Positions 11,272 through 24,053 are shown, counted from the first letter of the stretch. The stretch: DNA of 64,000 bases from Epichloe hybrida (GCA_019022495.1 JAFEKR010000024.1:744001-808000); one strand, 5' to 3'. Translations and numbers: made by a program. Notes: generated by a model from the letters alone, not told the origin.

Positions 11272-14200
11272 GGCGGGGGAAGAGGCGATTTGGTTTGCGA
11301 ATCGGTCTTGGTCTTGTGTCCTGAGTCTTGGTTAGCTTTTGAGTGGCCGTGTGTTTCGGAAACCAGCTCTGCGTATTGCTGCTTTGCTGCTTTGAAGACA
11401 GGCTGAATGATTTGGATGATGGTGATGCTGCTTGCGTTGTCGATGTGCGGATGCGAAGGTTGTTGGATGTGGCGGAAACTCTATTTTGTACACCCCACGT
11501 ACTTCATAAGAGGAACATAAACTGTGTATTCTCTCTTGTGATCCTGTTCGCCCTTCCTTCCTCAGTCAGACCCGATTGCCGAGGTGTTTGTCGACAAAGC
11601 ACGCCGATCCTGGCCAGAGGGCCCGCCGTCTGCCCCGGTCCAATGCAGTCAGACAGACTTGATTGGGCCATGACGTGTCTGCAGATTAGAAACCATTTAT
11701 TTCGCAGTCAATAATCGGTGAGAAGTTCGACATGCGCTCCTGATGGCCAGCAGATGCGCATCTTTCTTTGGTGCACAACAAATGGTGGAACGCGGGGTTT
11801 GGGAGCAGATTTCCTGCAGACAGATGTCGTGCATCTTGTTGGCCGTGCTCATCCCTTCCCACCTTCTCCCCGGACCCGTCGCTAAGCCAGTCTCATTTTT
11901 AGTCACATTGAACTTTACTCCAACAATCGATAGCTTCCTTTAGTAGAAGGGCATATCTGAGACTTGCGCACATGTTCGGCCGCATCCGTTCACCCGGGTC
12001 AGACACTGGGCCAAGGTGTCTCAAGGGCAAACATTCGATTTTTTTTTTCCTTCATTGGACTTAAGCGCACATTTTATATACCTTGCTCGGTTCTCACAGG
12101 CAAGTCTCACCGTAGACTTCTCTGTTTCGATTAGTCTGGCAGGCAATCCCGGTTGGCGGTCCAGGACGTGTTTTTGATGCGTCTTAAATACCCTCATATT
12201 GGTAAGAAAAAAAAAGAAAAAAAAAGACCTTGCTTAGACTCTCGCTTTCGCATCCGTATCTATGTCTCTGGGCCGGGACTCGTCGTTGTGGGATGTCGAC
12301 AGATTGTGATGTCGATAAAATGACCCAGCATCCGCCTCTCTTGTGAGCTTCAACTCCAGCTGAGCCTGCACAACTCGCTTAGAGAGTTTGGCTTAGGGTT
12401 CTGGTTCTTTACTCATTTTTTTGCCCTTGCTTTCTTCCATTTCTCATTCCTAGAACGGAGCAGATCACCCACCACGACCTAAACCAGACACGCCAATTCC
12501 GGAGCTCGATGGGCTAGGATATGCGAGGATCGTAATTTGTCGAAGCATTTCGTTTTGCAGGAAGCGAGGTCTACCTTTCTTTTCCTTAATTGCATATCGT
12601 TTGTTCTGCGATTCGTGGCGGGTTAGTAGTACTGGATGAGTGTGCTTGAGCGAAAAGGTGAAGTTACGAGGACCAAAGCGAACGACATACCGCAGAAAGG
12701 CGTCCCTAGGTAGGTACACATCTATCCCTACAACAAGAGCCAGGCTGACTGGTCTCAGCTTATCCATACCAGCTGTCCGGCAGAAGAGTGAGATCACCAT
12801 TATTCATCGACAACTGTCGTATTGTTCTCGTCAACGCTCGGACTGTGCAAATCGGTGGCCGCCGCTTCACTCGACTATATCACATCTTATTGTTTTTCGG
12901 ACGAATGTCGTGAAAATGTATCAATTTCGGACAATATGTTCGCGCAAATCAACTTTCCTTTCATGGCCTTCGCTCCCCTCTGTCTACATGTTGGCTCAAC
13001 ACATTGCCCTGCAGCCAGCCTGCGCTTCTGCTGAACTTGAAACCCGTGTGCACATTGTGGATTGGTGCGCGCACACAATAATCGATCGATCGACTTTGCC
13101 GATGGGACAGAATCCAAAGCAACCCTGTTCTAGTTCTTGTTTCGGAGCAGACAAACCTCCTATCTCGGCCGCCATGAACGGGATTGTAACGGACCCCAAC
13201 ACCTTTGCCGTGGCTGTTTGCACCTGGTAGCATCGATTTCTCTGGATCTCTATTGGCAGTAAATCGCTCCCGAAATCTTGGCGGAGCTGTCATCTATTTC
13301 GTCCATTGCCATTCATGGAAACCACGTCACAGAATTCGGGAGGGATTGGTTGGTACGTGGAGGCCAACAAATGGGCACGATGGTGCAATTCGGCCGATAA
13401 CGGTTACGCACTCGAGGTGATCTCTTCCTATCTCTGTGAATCTAGGAAAGTGTGAGACTTCTCGTGGACTTGACTTCTGCCGAGATCCTCAGACTTGACG
13501 AGAGGTGCGTTTCTTCCGGCGTCGTTTGCTCCTTCCTCTTCAATAGCTGTTCCCACTTCTCGACTCCCTGTTTCGCCACCATTGGAAAGACAGTTCCTCC
13601 TAAAAGCGCCTCGGAGTCCCGAACACTTGACACGTCTGTGTCTCCTCAATTTCCGACGCTCTTGCTCTTTTACCCATCTGGTGCTGTCTTGGACATCCTT
13701 CGTTTATGGTCCATCGCAAGGGGGCACCTACTCCTCTCCAAAAACTCGGGTATGTAGCCAATACACAAAAGCTGTTCATGCAATCTGGTAGTTTGCAAAC
13801 GCCTTGCTGACATTCTCTTTTCGAATCCCAAGTCTTTTCTCTCCTGTGTCCAGATCAGCCACAAGGCCATCATCATTTCCGAAGACCTGACTTCTACTCT
13901 ACCCAGCTTTGCCCACGCTGTGTTCTTTGAATCCATCAGACTAGATTGAGGGGACATGCCGATCAAGGTCTTGTATGCATAGTCGTCACTGGTTGCTCTT
14001 TTTACAAGCTGTCGCGTGAGTTCTTCTTTCTTTGTTTTGCAGCTATGAAATCCCCTTTCTCCTCCTAGCATCTTGCACCTCCATTCTACCTCTTCCTCCA
14101 TAACCACAATCACTCACCCAGCGTCTCACTCTTTGGCTACACGACTGTTTGTCATATCGACTTTGGGGTCATGCTGGCCAGTATATTTGTCTTGAAGGAG

Positions 14201-14374
14201 CTCCCAGGTGACAAGCTCCTCTGAAAATTTTTGTCATATTCCTGGCGTTCCAGGACGAGCTGGGTACAACTGACCTGGATTTCAAAACCTCGTCAAACGC
14301 TCCTGCATTGACGTCTACAAAAGTCACCCGTCCTAATCACCATTGCATTTGTTTTGACTTACCTGGAGACATAC
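11272..14374. other. 3.1-kb divergent intergenic region without a recognisable gene
   Basis: Lies between the starts of the leftward SET gene and the rightward Pro/Met-rich protein gene. Both strands were read; ORFs are short and none shows a family motif. Pyrimidine-rich stretches and oligo-T/A runs (12040-12050, 12207-12227) suggest promoter and long 5' leader sequence. A non-coding RNA or an intron-rich small gene could be missed by eye. Confidence 0.5.
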
Positions 14375-17300
14375 ATGGCGAGAATTCAATATGGTCTTGA
14401 CAAAATCAAGGAGGACAAAAAGAATCCTTCGTTGCCTGTACGCGGCCCAGCAATATGATCACCAGCTGAGTCCATCGGCCACCCCTCTTATTCGGTATAA
14501 TTTGCTACACAACTATCATCGTTGTATCCAAGTTACCGTGGACCTGGGAAAGCAATTGTATCAGGTTGATTCTCAACTCTCCTTCCATGGATTGTCTCGG
14601 TTTTTTCGGTCTCAGCTAGAAGCACAACGGATCACTGACGGCAGCAGGCTTTGGTCGCAGGTAGCACCGATTCTGACTTTCATTCAAGCCAATACACAGA
14701 CGCCTGGCAAATCGCACAATTTCCCTACTTTGTTCATCTGGCATTCAAAAGAGAATCATCGCTCTTTCTTTTTCTTTGCTTTCGTGGACGTCAAGATGGT
14801 CTCTAAGACCTACACCACCCGTGAACTGATACGGATGAGACAAGCCTCTGCAAGCCAAGAATTGTACAACAAGCTCTTCGACAAACTGCACAAAGACCAC
14901 GATCTAGGTATGTCTGCAGTTATATGAAACGCTTCCCCTCTCATTCTTGATATTCGTTGTGGCTCATTCTTGAGTAGGAGAGATTTTCCGCATGCCACCT
15001 GAACGAGCCCTTCCTCTTATTGAGGAAGAGACGCTAGCACACAATGCAGAAGCCAAGAAAACCGTGGAAGAGTCTTCTGTTCGTCAGCTCGACGGCACAG
15101 ATGCTGAGTGGAAGTATCGGGGACGGACCGAGTCAGAGCATGGAGAACACCAGCCCATCGGAGCTCCGCCTGGCCTCTCCGCTCAGAAAGACGAAGGCTT
15201 TCAGCGATTCTACAAGGCAGTCGTCTCCCCAACTCATGTCAGAGTGACTGCCGGTGGACGCATCGTTCCCAACACGCGTGGCTCGTCCTCTCCTACTGCT
15301 AAGTGGTCGAGAGAAAAACCAGGAGGCGAAGTTCCTTATATATCGCGTTCGGCTAGCCATGGTACTTACGGAGACACGTCTGGTATACCCCTGATGACCT
15401 CGATACCACATCCTGCATATGGGCCTTTCTCTCCTATGGTCCCTGGAGTGTTCCCAAACGTGCATCCTTCAGTTGCAGCGGGCGGTCACCCACCATTTGC
15501 AATGATGCCTTGGCAGATGGGGATGGGGATGAACAATACAATGGGCATGCTTCATTCCAGCCTATCGCAGGTGAATCGTCAAGCCAATCCAAGTACCAAA
15601 ACATCGACAGAATGTGGAGCAAGTGAAAAGCAAGGCGACACTGGCAATTCTGAGGGTCCAAATTCTGTTCGCGTCTCACCGCCGGAGCACTTCGACCACA
15701 GCCGTCCGTTTTTCTTCAATGGGCAATGGGTGATGCCTCCAGCCGGCTCCTTCTACCCTTACAGCATGGCATCTCTTCCAAGCTTCCCGCCTTCAGGGAT
15801 CGGTGGCCCAACTGTTATGCCTCCCCGCTTTGCAATGCCTGCCATGATGCATCCAGCCCCGGTGAAACTTGATCAGAAAACACACCCTCACACGGCGTCT
15901 TCTTCAAGTACCCCTAGCAACGCCGGGCGTTCACCCATGCCAGTCTCTTCTATCCGACCTAGCGATATCACTAAGAAACAGATCGAGGTACTAAGATCTT
16001 CTTTGAGATACTTTGAGGACCAGCTGCAGTACAACAAGCATCAGATTGACGAAAAGGGCATGGAGACGCAGGCGAGAATGGTTCGGCAGCACATTCAGCA
16101 GTTCGAGAAGAACTTGCACGCCCAGCTTGAGAGTGAACAACCCCATTATTCAACTTACGAGCACCAAACAGATGCTAGCGGATCGACTCCCCGTGAGAAA
16201 GAGAAGAATTCGACTTCCACTACGGCTAATGACTTAAAGTCAGAACGGGATTCGAGTCAGTCCTCGATTTCACAAAGTGTGCCAGTTCATGGACAGCCGG
16301 GAAAGACTCACAAGGACCAGGAATCATTCATTACTCGGCGCTCCTTGGCTTTGAAACAAGTCAAGTCGGCGTCTGCCCCTGTTTCTACCAAAATCACACC
16401 AGAATCGTCAGAGGACAGTGAACCAATGAAGCGATCCTCGACGCTGCCAGCCGGTGCTGCACTAGCACCACCGTTCCGCCCACGAGCGAATAGTACCGTG
16501 TCAGTCCCTGTCCCAGCTACTTTCAGCATGGCGTCAAACTCCTATACAGAGGAGAATGAGTCTGCGCCGTCACCAGCGGCTGAGCCTATCACAGACTCGG
16601 TTGAGCGAGAAGATTTTGCTGAAAAGCCATACTTGGTTGGGCATCTCTCAACTGGCAGGCGCATGGAAGCAGGTAACACAAATGCTGCTTACACGTATGG
16701 CCGTGACCTTACCGAGGATGAGTTGCGTGCTCGTCATATGTATTGGGGCAAGGCACCGCACCATCTTCAGAAAGGTCTGCCCAAGTTTGATGGCAAAGAC
16801 TTCTACCCTCCATCTCCAGTAAAATCTCAGCCACTTGCTTCGAGTCCGACGGCCGCGGCACCATCCACAGCCATGATTCCCACCGGCAACACCGGACCGG
16901 ATTATGCATTGGCAGCCCCAAAAACAGATCTTGACCCTTTCCAATCACTTGGAAAGTCTAGCCAACGCCCTTCCCGAAGTTCCCTCGGGATCACGAGCCA
17001 TTCTGAGCACATCGTTGGTGGAAATGTACTCATAGAGCCGTCGGCGCACACTCAACAGAGCTTAGCTATAGGCCCCAGCCCAGTTGACCGTGGGTACAGT
17101 GAGTTTCGGAAGGCTTTGAGCCAGAATGCCGTTTCGTCAACAGACGTGTGCAAAGACAAATCTTCGGACGATGGCGAGGAAGGCTCAAATATCTTATTTC
17201 GCGGCAGAAAGTTTATGACTGCCAGTGGGTAAGTAGCCAAAACTTGCGAATCAGCAATCAAGGAGAGCGAGCATTTACTAACCGGCATGAAAGAAAAAGT

Positions 17301-17594
17301 CGACATGATGTGTGGCAGCGAGTGTGGAAGCGAAACAAAACAAGCGCCACAGCTGTTCCTGGAACAGTATCGTCCATGACAGCTCGGGGTGTATTGCCCA
17401 ACTATGCCGGCCATGCTACCGCCTCCCTCACACCCGCCATTGCCAACGCATCAATTTCTCCAAAGGGGTCGTCATCCAAACTCTTCATCAGCGACAATCT
17501 CAGCACGACGAGCCGTGGAATTGACAAGGTAGAAGACCGGCTCCCGGCCATGCCTCGAATCAAAGAGAACAAGTTGAAAGTTGCCGACACTTGA
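14375..17594 (+). CDS. Pro/Met-rich protein with N-terminal YX4L-hydrophobic motif (candidate eIF4E-binding protein)
   Basis: About 908 residues. Proposed exons: 14375-14437, 14796-14907, 14978-17228, 17294-17594. The last two introns (70 and 65 bp) are well supported by frame and consensus. The first exon is uncertain; translation could start at the ATG at 14796, giving 887 residues. Near that second start is KTYTTRELIRMRQ, where YTTRELI fits the canonical eIF4E-binding consensus (Tyr, four residues, Leu, hydrophobic). The middle is low complexity, rich in Pro, Met, Gly and Ser. A likely coiled coil (KKQIEVLRSSLRYFEDQLQ to FEKNLHAQLE) follows at about residues 380-430. A conserved-looking segment, YLVGHLSTGRRM...YGRDLTEDELRARHMYWGKAP, lies near 600-650. 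No enzyme domain is seen. Translation-repressor function is inference only. Confidence 0.7.
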
Positions 17595-18944
17595 CCCGTA
17601 TCGCGTGAGACCTAACCTGCTGTGACAGGTTGCAATCTGGAAAAAGAAGCTCTAGGTGGAGCATACTTTATTGTTTTCATACTTACTTACTATATGAGTA
17701 GCTCGCCAGCTCATTAGTTGGCTGTTGTATAACTTACATCTTCAAACTTTGCTACACTTGATGAGCTTGTCGAACTTGGCTCCCGAACGAAGATGCGTAT
17801 TTTTTACGACCCCGCGAAGAATATTTGCTACGTTTTTATGAATGCCACTGCGCGTGGGCCATGACAACACGGAATTACATTTATCGGAGGGTTTTAATGA
17901 GGCAAAGGAGCAGAGGCGGAACACGCGACGTTTTCTTTTTCTTTTTTTTCTTTCTCATCTTTCGCAGTACGGAGGTTTTTTTCATTGCTTGAGCCAGGTA
18001 TGAAGCACAGATCCGCCAATTGGCACCAGCCCAGTTAAAGGGAGTAACTGCAGGTACTCGAATGTATTTTATGAGCTTCAGTGAAAATTAGACTGTAGAG
18101 TAGAACTAGCTATTTGCCCTCGTAGGGTGAAGAACCGATAGACAATAGACCACGAGCCGTATTTTCTAACAGTTCTGACGAGAACAGACCATGCATACGA
18201 TAGTCGGGATACAGGGGTACCTACCTGGTTGGTGATGTGCCGCCAGCTGTGTACAGGGAGGAACTTGAAATATGAATGAATGTTTTGTTTAGTATGTGCC
18301 TCACCATCAAATTTCCATCTTCACGGAGCAGAACCTTCTGTGAAAATCTTCGGGCAAGAGTAGGAGACTGGTGATAGTACAAATAGCTCCTACTTGGGTT
18401 ATTCTTCGCTAGTCGTATACCTCGAGAACCATTGACTTTGTGGTTAACGCGGAGATATCCTAGCGGGGAGGGGATCTCTACGGTGATTTCCGTCGAAAGC
18501 GAAGAGTCTACGATATGCCCGTCCCCAATATATTGGTAAGCAGGCGACATGGGAGAAGAGGGCCGAATCAATGACATTGTCGTGTCGAGATTGTCCTTCC
18601 TCTCAAGACATCACGTCACGATGCGACAGTGGACGGAATTGACTTCGGGAAACGCCTCCCATGGAGCATTTCACAAATCGGTGAAATGGCCATTGAGAAT
18701 GAAATTCTCAAATTCATCTACCCTGCCGTAGACCCAACCTGCATAGCAAATGGAAATTTGCAGGTATGCAAAAACGCCTTGAGTATCATGCCCATTTCCT
18801 TTCACCAAAGTTGAATTTCCTTTTTGCCAATGTCTCATTGCGAAGTGTCGTTTCTCTTCCTTCAATTTTAAAAAAAAAAAAAAAAAAAAAGGTTTCTTGT
18901 CTTTGATGGGATTTATTTTTTCCGTTCCCATGATTCATCGCCAT
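17595..18944. other. Convergent intergenic region
   Basis: 3' flanks of the Pro/Met-rich gene and of rpl26. AT-rich around 17640-18150. A 118-codon leftward ORF at 18221-18577 has no recognisable motif and is not annotated. An A21 tract at 18870-18890 lies 55 bp beyond the rpl26 stop and would read as oligo-T on its coding strand. Confidence 0.5.
18870..18890 (-). repeat. A21/T21 tract downstream of rpl26
   Basis: Homopolymer that reads T21 on the rpl26 coding strand, starting 55 bp after its stop codon. It may belong to the 3'-end or termination region; the role is inferred from position only. Confidence 0.6.
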
Positions 18945-19519
18945 TTAAGCGGAAACCTTGTTGTTGGCACGGAGCTCACGACCGACCTTGGAGCGGGCCA
19001 GGATGTCCTCACGGTCCTTGTCAAGCTTGAGCTTGGTGATGACGACGTTGGAGGGGTGGATGCCCAGGGGGGAAGACTGGCCGGAGGCCTTGTCGCGGGT
19101 GACACGCTCGATGTGAATGACATATTTGAGACGGTAGACGGAGGTGACCTTGCCCTCGCGGCCCTTGGTGGAGCCTCGGACAATCATGACCTCGTCGTCC
19201 TTGCGAATGGGAATGCTGCGGACCTGAATGAAGGGTGCTGGTCAGCGGGAAAAATTGTGCAGGACTCGGGATGAGGGGGAGGAACGGACATTATACTTCT
19301 CGCGCAACTCCTTGCTGAGGGGGGCGCTCATGATGACGCGGCGCTGGCTGGAGGGAGCCTTGAAGTGAGCGGCGCGGCTCTTGCGGCGAGAAGCCGACAC
19401 ATCTGGATTCGTTCTGTTAAAGTCTGTCCATCGATCGATTCCGCGTATCTTTTTGTTATGGGGGGGGAGGAGTTCTCGGATGGGCGAAGAATGTACGTAC
19501 TTTTGCTGACCTTGGCCAT
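18945..19519 (-). CDS. rpl26: 60S ribosomal protein L26 (uL24)
   Basis: Component of the large ribosomal subunit near the polypeptide exit tunnel; 136 residues, the usual eukaryotic length. Exons: 19519-19501, 19402-19290, 19223-18945. The very short first exon (MAKVSK) and the total length match fungal homologues. Joined protein begins [20 protein letters not shown], then [21 protein letters not shown], the KOW motif region [21 protein letters not shown], and ends [12 protein letters not shown]. The second intron has a non-standard donor, GTCCGT; the reading frame and family sequence leave little alternative. Strongly expressed in all growing cells, as expected for a ribosomal protein gene. 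Confidence 0.96.
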
Positions 19520-20526
19520 TGTGAAGATACGTTGGATGACTAGGAGCAACGAGGATATTCGGCGTTGGGTCGATGAAGAGGCGGACACAGGAAGGGGAAA
19601 GAGGTAAGCGACCGCGAGAAATTTTGAACAGTCGTTGCGGTGTGGGTTGAAAATTAGGCGAGGGGTGTGGAGTCCACGTGACGAAATTTTACCCTACATA
19701 CTTGGAAAATATGGGCGGGTTTGGATGGGCTGAGTCAGCGGTCGGTTTTGCTCGGGGAGATCGAGGCGGCCCGCCTGTGTAATAGCAAGGGCACTTCTTT
19801 GGTCCGTTGTTGCTCGGTTCGAGCTCAAGCTTCTCAAGTGTGTTGCTCAAATTTTCGAACCAAAGTTGTGGTGAATCCCTCAATCCGTAGAGAGCTTTGA
19901 ACATCTCGACTGGCGATCCAAGTACCACTAATCCTTCCTCTTGCCCGCTCTAATCTGGCCTCAGGTCAGGCGTGGGCTCCCTGATTGGCAAGTAAGCACT
20001 GTCACGGACCCAGCTTTGAAGATTCTATTTGTCCGTGATATAATTGCCTAACTTGCTCTTTGAACGTGCCTATTTAGCTTGTGAGTGTCAAGTGGCGAGA
20101 GCTCTAGTTCTATGCCTTGTGAGCGTGCCTATGTTTGAAAGATGGTATCCGAAGCTTGACTGATTACAGCACCTTCACTGTCCTGTCTGATCTTGGCGAT
20201 TGACAACCTAAATTGTCTTGCAACCCATCGTTGGAAGTAAATTAACATGCGCTGCATGCGTCGCCGGGCAATATATTAGAGGGAGCTAAGCAGGATGGTA
20301 ACGGTGTTCCGTGAATTGGCATGATCAGTCAAGTGAGTAATGATTTCATGCAATATGGAATGTTTAGTCACTCCTGCATGCTTCGTTTGTAAAGCAGAGC
20401 AAATTTGTTATTTCTCTATACAAGTACATGCCATGCAAACTAATTTTGCATTTCTTTTTCGCTCTCACTATTTGAGAGTACAGTACATACAGGCGTGCTC
20501 TATCTTTTCTGTGGTGGCCACAGACT
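19520..20526. other. Intergenic region with retroelement debris
   Basis: Upstream of rpl26 and beyond the 3' end of cox11. It contains the copia reverse-transcriptase relic described separately and about 600 bp of AT-rich DNA (19930-20520) with no open frame. The AT-rich part could be decayed transposon sequence. Confidence 0.5.
19689..19928 (-). pseudogene. Ty1/copia reverse-transcriptase relic
   Basis: An 80-codon open fragment whose translation contains FKALYGLRDSPQLWFENL followed by SNTLEKLELEPSN. This corresponds to the KALYGLKQxPRxWYxxL block of Ty1/copia polymerases. Nothing else of a Gag-Pol polyprotein, no long terminal repeat and no conserved catalytic DD pair are seen nearby. It is a short dead fragment left by an old insertion. 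Confidence 0.75.
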
Positions 20527-21547
20527 CTACAGCATGCCAGGGGTCTTGAATCTGCCGTTGTTATCGTATCGCGCCTCTAGTGATTTTGTGTCAGCACTCG
20601 TGCTAGCATGTACATGTTGTTGCCGTTGCCGAGAACTTGTGTTGAGGGACCATGAAACTTACTGAAAAAGGTGTAGTTGAGCGTTACTGTCTCCACACCC
20701 TTCATGTTCAAATCGTTCAGCAGGTCCGGGTCGAGGTAGAAAAAGACCGGCATGTCCACCTCCTCACCAGCATTCAGCCTCTGCTCTTCGAAGCAGAAAC
20801 ACTGGATCTTGCTGAAATACGGTGCGCATTGTGCCGGCGTGACGCTATACGTAGCCACGCCAATGATGTCCTTGTCCCCTCGGTTCGTGGCCTTGTAGAA
20901 CGCAAGGGCCGTCTCGCCGGGCAGAACTCGGACTTCGCGTTGTTCGGGGGTGAATTTCCAGGGGAGCTCGTCGGATACAGAAGCATTAAAGGTGACTTTT
21001 ATTCGGTTGGCCGACGTGACGGGTACGAGACGGCTGGAGAGATCGCTGCCGTCCGAGGTGCCTCCATGGGCGCGGACAGGTTGGCCACCCCAGCCTGTGG
21101 TTTGGCAGATCTGCGGGAACCGATTAGAGAGAGACTTTGTCGGCAAAGATGCAGCGCTGGCCGTCGTCGAAACATACCATCTTGTACAGCGGCACGGATC
21201 CATACGACACGGCGACGGTTCCCAAGATGACGCTGAGGGTGTAATAACTAGAGCATGTACTTGTGAGCACACGCGCGGCTGCATAAAGCACAATGGAGAA
21301 AGTTTGAAATGGCGCACGCGACGGTCTTGTTCTTCTTATTGTAGTGAGCCCTGATTTGCTCCATGGACGGCGGTTGCTGCTGGTGCTGTGCTCGTCGTGG
21401 CATCGATGTCGACGCATTTCGATGAAAGGCATTCAGGCGCTGGGCCTCCGGCGGCGGCGGCGGCCGAGCCGCTCGACAGATTAGACAGGACCATGGTGAT
21501 GAGGCTACGCGCGCTGAGCTGCGTGCGTACCTTGGTGCGGAATTCAT
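20527..21547 (-). CDS. cox11: Cytochrome c oxidase assembly protein Cox11
   Basis: Mitochondrial inner-membrane copper protein that delivers copper to the CuB site of Cox1. 265 residues from exons 21547-21318, 21247-21178, 21110-20663 and 20576-20527. The N-terminus is Arg/Ser/Ala-rich (ARSSARVASSPW), as in a matrix-targeting presequence. One membrane segment (YYTLSVILGTVAVSYG) at about residues 77-93 is followed by SVPLYKMICQTTGWGG. The intermembrane-space domain has LPWKFTPEQREVRVLPGE and the copper-binding CFCFEEQRL at about residue 200, then DMPVFFYLDPDL. The last exon encodes KARYDNNGRFKTPGML. All three introns keep frame. Atx1, a cytosolic copper chaperone, is encoded 21 kb away, but no physical linkage is implied. 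Confidence 0.95.
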
Positions 21548-22108
21548 CGTACCTGAAGGGGAGCTGAGGTGGGATTGGTGGGATTAGTGGGAGATATATT
21601 CCCAACGTTGGGAACCCGAAGTTTGTGACGGCGACATAATAATTGACTTGGGGTGGGTCCACTTTCCGTCTCGGGCCAATTTCTTGGCATTGACTGATAC
21701 TTCTAATACTTCTAAAGTAGTGGACTTGATGAGTAGACATGATTTCGAACCTGCGAGGTCATGGTCTGTTTCAGTGCTCCGAACTGGCAGCTTGAATCAC
21801 ACTATCTCCATTTTCACTCAACAAACACCTCGGACACTCTGTATACAATACAAGTCATATATGACACTTATGCTAACTACAATTTGCATGCCTGCGCCAC
21901 TTGAGCTGAAGTCCCAAGACAATTATTGTACATCTGATACATTCGGCCATGTAATTGAAAAAAAAAAAAGATGCAAAACAGAGCCCTGTAATGTGACTCG
22001 GGAAGAAATCATTTCATCAAAATTTGCGCCTGCTCCAGACTCATCTCGCCCTACCCTCCCAATAATGCTGACATGTACAATCGAAGATACCTCCGTGATT
22101 CACACCTG
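21548..22108. other. Short intergenic region
   Basis: Separates the cox11 start from the 3' end of the leftward oxidoreductase gene, so it holds the cox11 promoter. It contains GGTGGGATTGGTGGGATTAGTGGG near 21568-21591 and an A12 run at 21958-21969. No gene is supported. Confidence 0.5.
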
Positions 22109-23779
22109 TTAATCCTGCAATCGGCTGGATTTGACACCGTTGCGTACAGGCTTCGCCGATGGCCTTGGGTCATGGCCAAAAAGGCGTTCCAGGATCTGAA
22201 TGACGAAAACCTGGATAAGGAGAATAATTAACCGTGTCAAATGGTCCAGTAGACCCAATCTTGGCTTCTTGCCTCGGCTATATGTCGAGTCTTTGAACTC
22301 GAACGGAAGCTTGGCGCCCAAGTGCTCCTGAGCGACGTGCAATCCGCTGCTGAAACCATCTTCATGAAATCCGTACTTGGTCCAGGCTCCGGCAAAGCTG
22401 ATGCCGCGCTTGTTTTGAATGTGACGAAGAAATTGTTGTGCACGAATAGCCGCTGGTGTGTACAAAGGATGCGAGTAGAAGTACCTTGCTTTGGTCAATG
22501 CAGCTTTGGGTCGATGTAGGGGGTTCAGAGTTACAAGGACGTCGCCAAATGGGTCCCGTGGAATGTGCTGAAGAATGTTCATGTTGTACGTGAGGGACAC
22601 TTGGTCGATATTTGCCTTGGACGGGGAGGATAAAGTGAGGTAGTTCCAGCTGGACCAAGCCTTGCGATTCTGTGGCATGAGAGTGAGGTCTGAGTGCAGT
22701 ACAGCCTCATTTTGCGAGGTTTGGAAACAGGAAAGAATGTCGCGTTCCTTTTCGGTTGCGGAAGCTCCGAGTATAGACAATGCCTGATCACCGTGGGTGG
22801 CCAGAATAACATGGTCGAAAGTATCCGTCTTTCCATTCTCGAATTTTAATACGATACGACCATCCTCGTCGTTTGACAGACTCCTCACGGGGGTCTTCAG
22901 AAACAGATGGTTAGGGGGAAATCCCTTCATCACGGCATCAATGTAGGACTGTGACCCATCCTTCAAGGTCAGCCAGTCGGGTCGAGCGGCGACCGTGGAC
23001 AAGAGATGATGATTCCACCTAACGAATATTGTTAGTCAACTTCTGTCTCCATTATTGACCAAGGGACTCACAAGAACCGGACCAGCGTCAAGACCGGAAA
23101 CTCGAGACTGCATTTGTCGGGGCTTGTGCTCCATACGGCAGCCGTCATGGGTACCAAGTAGTCATCGCGGAAAGCATCAGAGTAGCCTTCGCGCGCGAGG
23201 TACTCGCCGATTGTCTCAGTCCTGCCGAAAGACTGCGAAAGACTGTCGGTTTCCTTCACTGGCTGCTCGTCCTCTTGTTTCGTGAGAAGGTCGAGGGCAA
23301 ACTGGTTAAATCGAAGGATATCAAAAATCATCCTCCACATTCGCAGCGACAGGATATTTCTCTTCTGGCAGAATATCGAGGCCAAATTTTTGCCGGCCCA
23401 CTCGAACAAACCTTGGTCTCTGGAGACACCAAAGGTCATTTCTGTTCGTTCGGCTACTACGTTGATCTTGTTGAGGAAATTGAGAAAGTTTGCTGCATTC
23501 AACGGTGGTGAGCAGTGGACCAGCTATAACGCAGCGAGAGCGCGAGATCTTACGGTAAGTTGCCGTGTTAAGGACAATGAAGCCAGTATCGACGGCGGTC
23601 GAATACTTGCCTACTTTCCATTGCACAGTGTTGGTGTGGCCACCGAGCCGGTCTGCAGCTTCGTAAAGGTACACATCGTGGTAGGTCCTGTTCAACGCCC
23701 ATAAAGCAGCTATGCCGGCGCAGCCACTGCCAACAATGGCCACCTTTTTCCTGTTCGGGAGATTAACCTGGCGACTCAT
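22109..23779 (-). CDS. FAD-dependent amine oxidase-like oxidoreductase
   Basis: 518 residues from exons 23779-23554, 23492-23072 and 23018-22109; introns of 61 and 53 bp. The N-terminus is a classic dinucleotide-binding fold: KVAIVGSGCAGIAALWAL, followed by a GG-type doublet in EAADRLGGHTNTV that binds FAD. Downstream are YLVPMTAAVWSTSPDK and, near the C-terminus, GISFAGAWTKYGFHEDGFSSG, the second FAD contact block. It matches the family of NAD/FAD-binding amine-oxidase-like proteins that in bacteria often lie beside cyclopropane-fatty-acid synthase genes. A hydrophobic patch (LIRLIILLIQVFVIQIL-like order) near residues 480-500 may attach it to membranes. The substrate is not known; naming it an amine oxidase rests on fold alone. 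Confidence 0.85.
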
Positions 23780-24021
23780 TGAAGCTGGTCTATCTCAATG
23801 GGGGAGCTAAAGACAAGGTTTGGATAAAATAATTGAAATCCAAGGCGGCATATTTGCCGGCAAAAGGCAATGATGATGAGGGGCGGGGGCATTCACATGC
23901 TGCTCCGCTCATCACTCTGCTCGCTCAGCCAACCAGCAACAAGTCGCAAAGACTGAGAAGAACGAGGAAAGTTGGCTCAGGGCTCAGCTGAATGCCCCTT
24001 GCAATAAATGAGGTTTGGCTA

Positions 24022-24053
<32 letters not shown>

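Noticed and set aside
12465..13293. ORFs of 100-200 codons in the 11.3-14.4 kb gap
   Set aside because: No motif, no splice-consistent extension and mixed overlapping strands; most likely chance ORFs in leader and promoter DNA.
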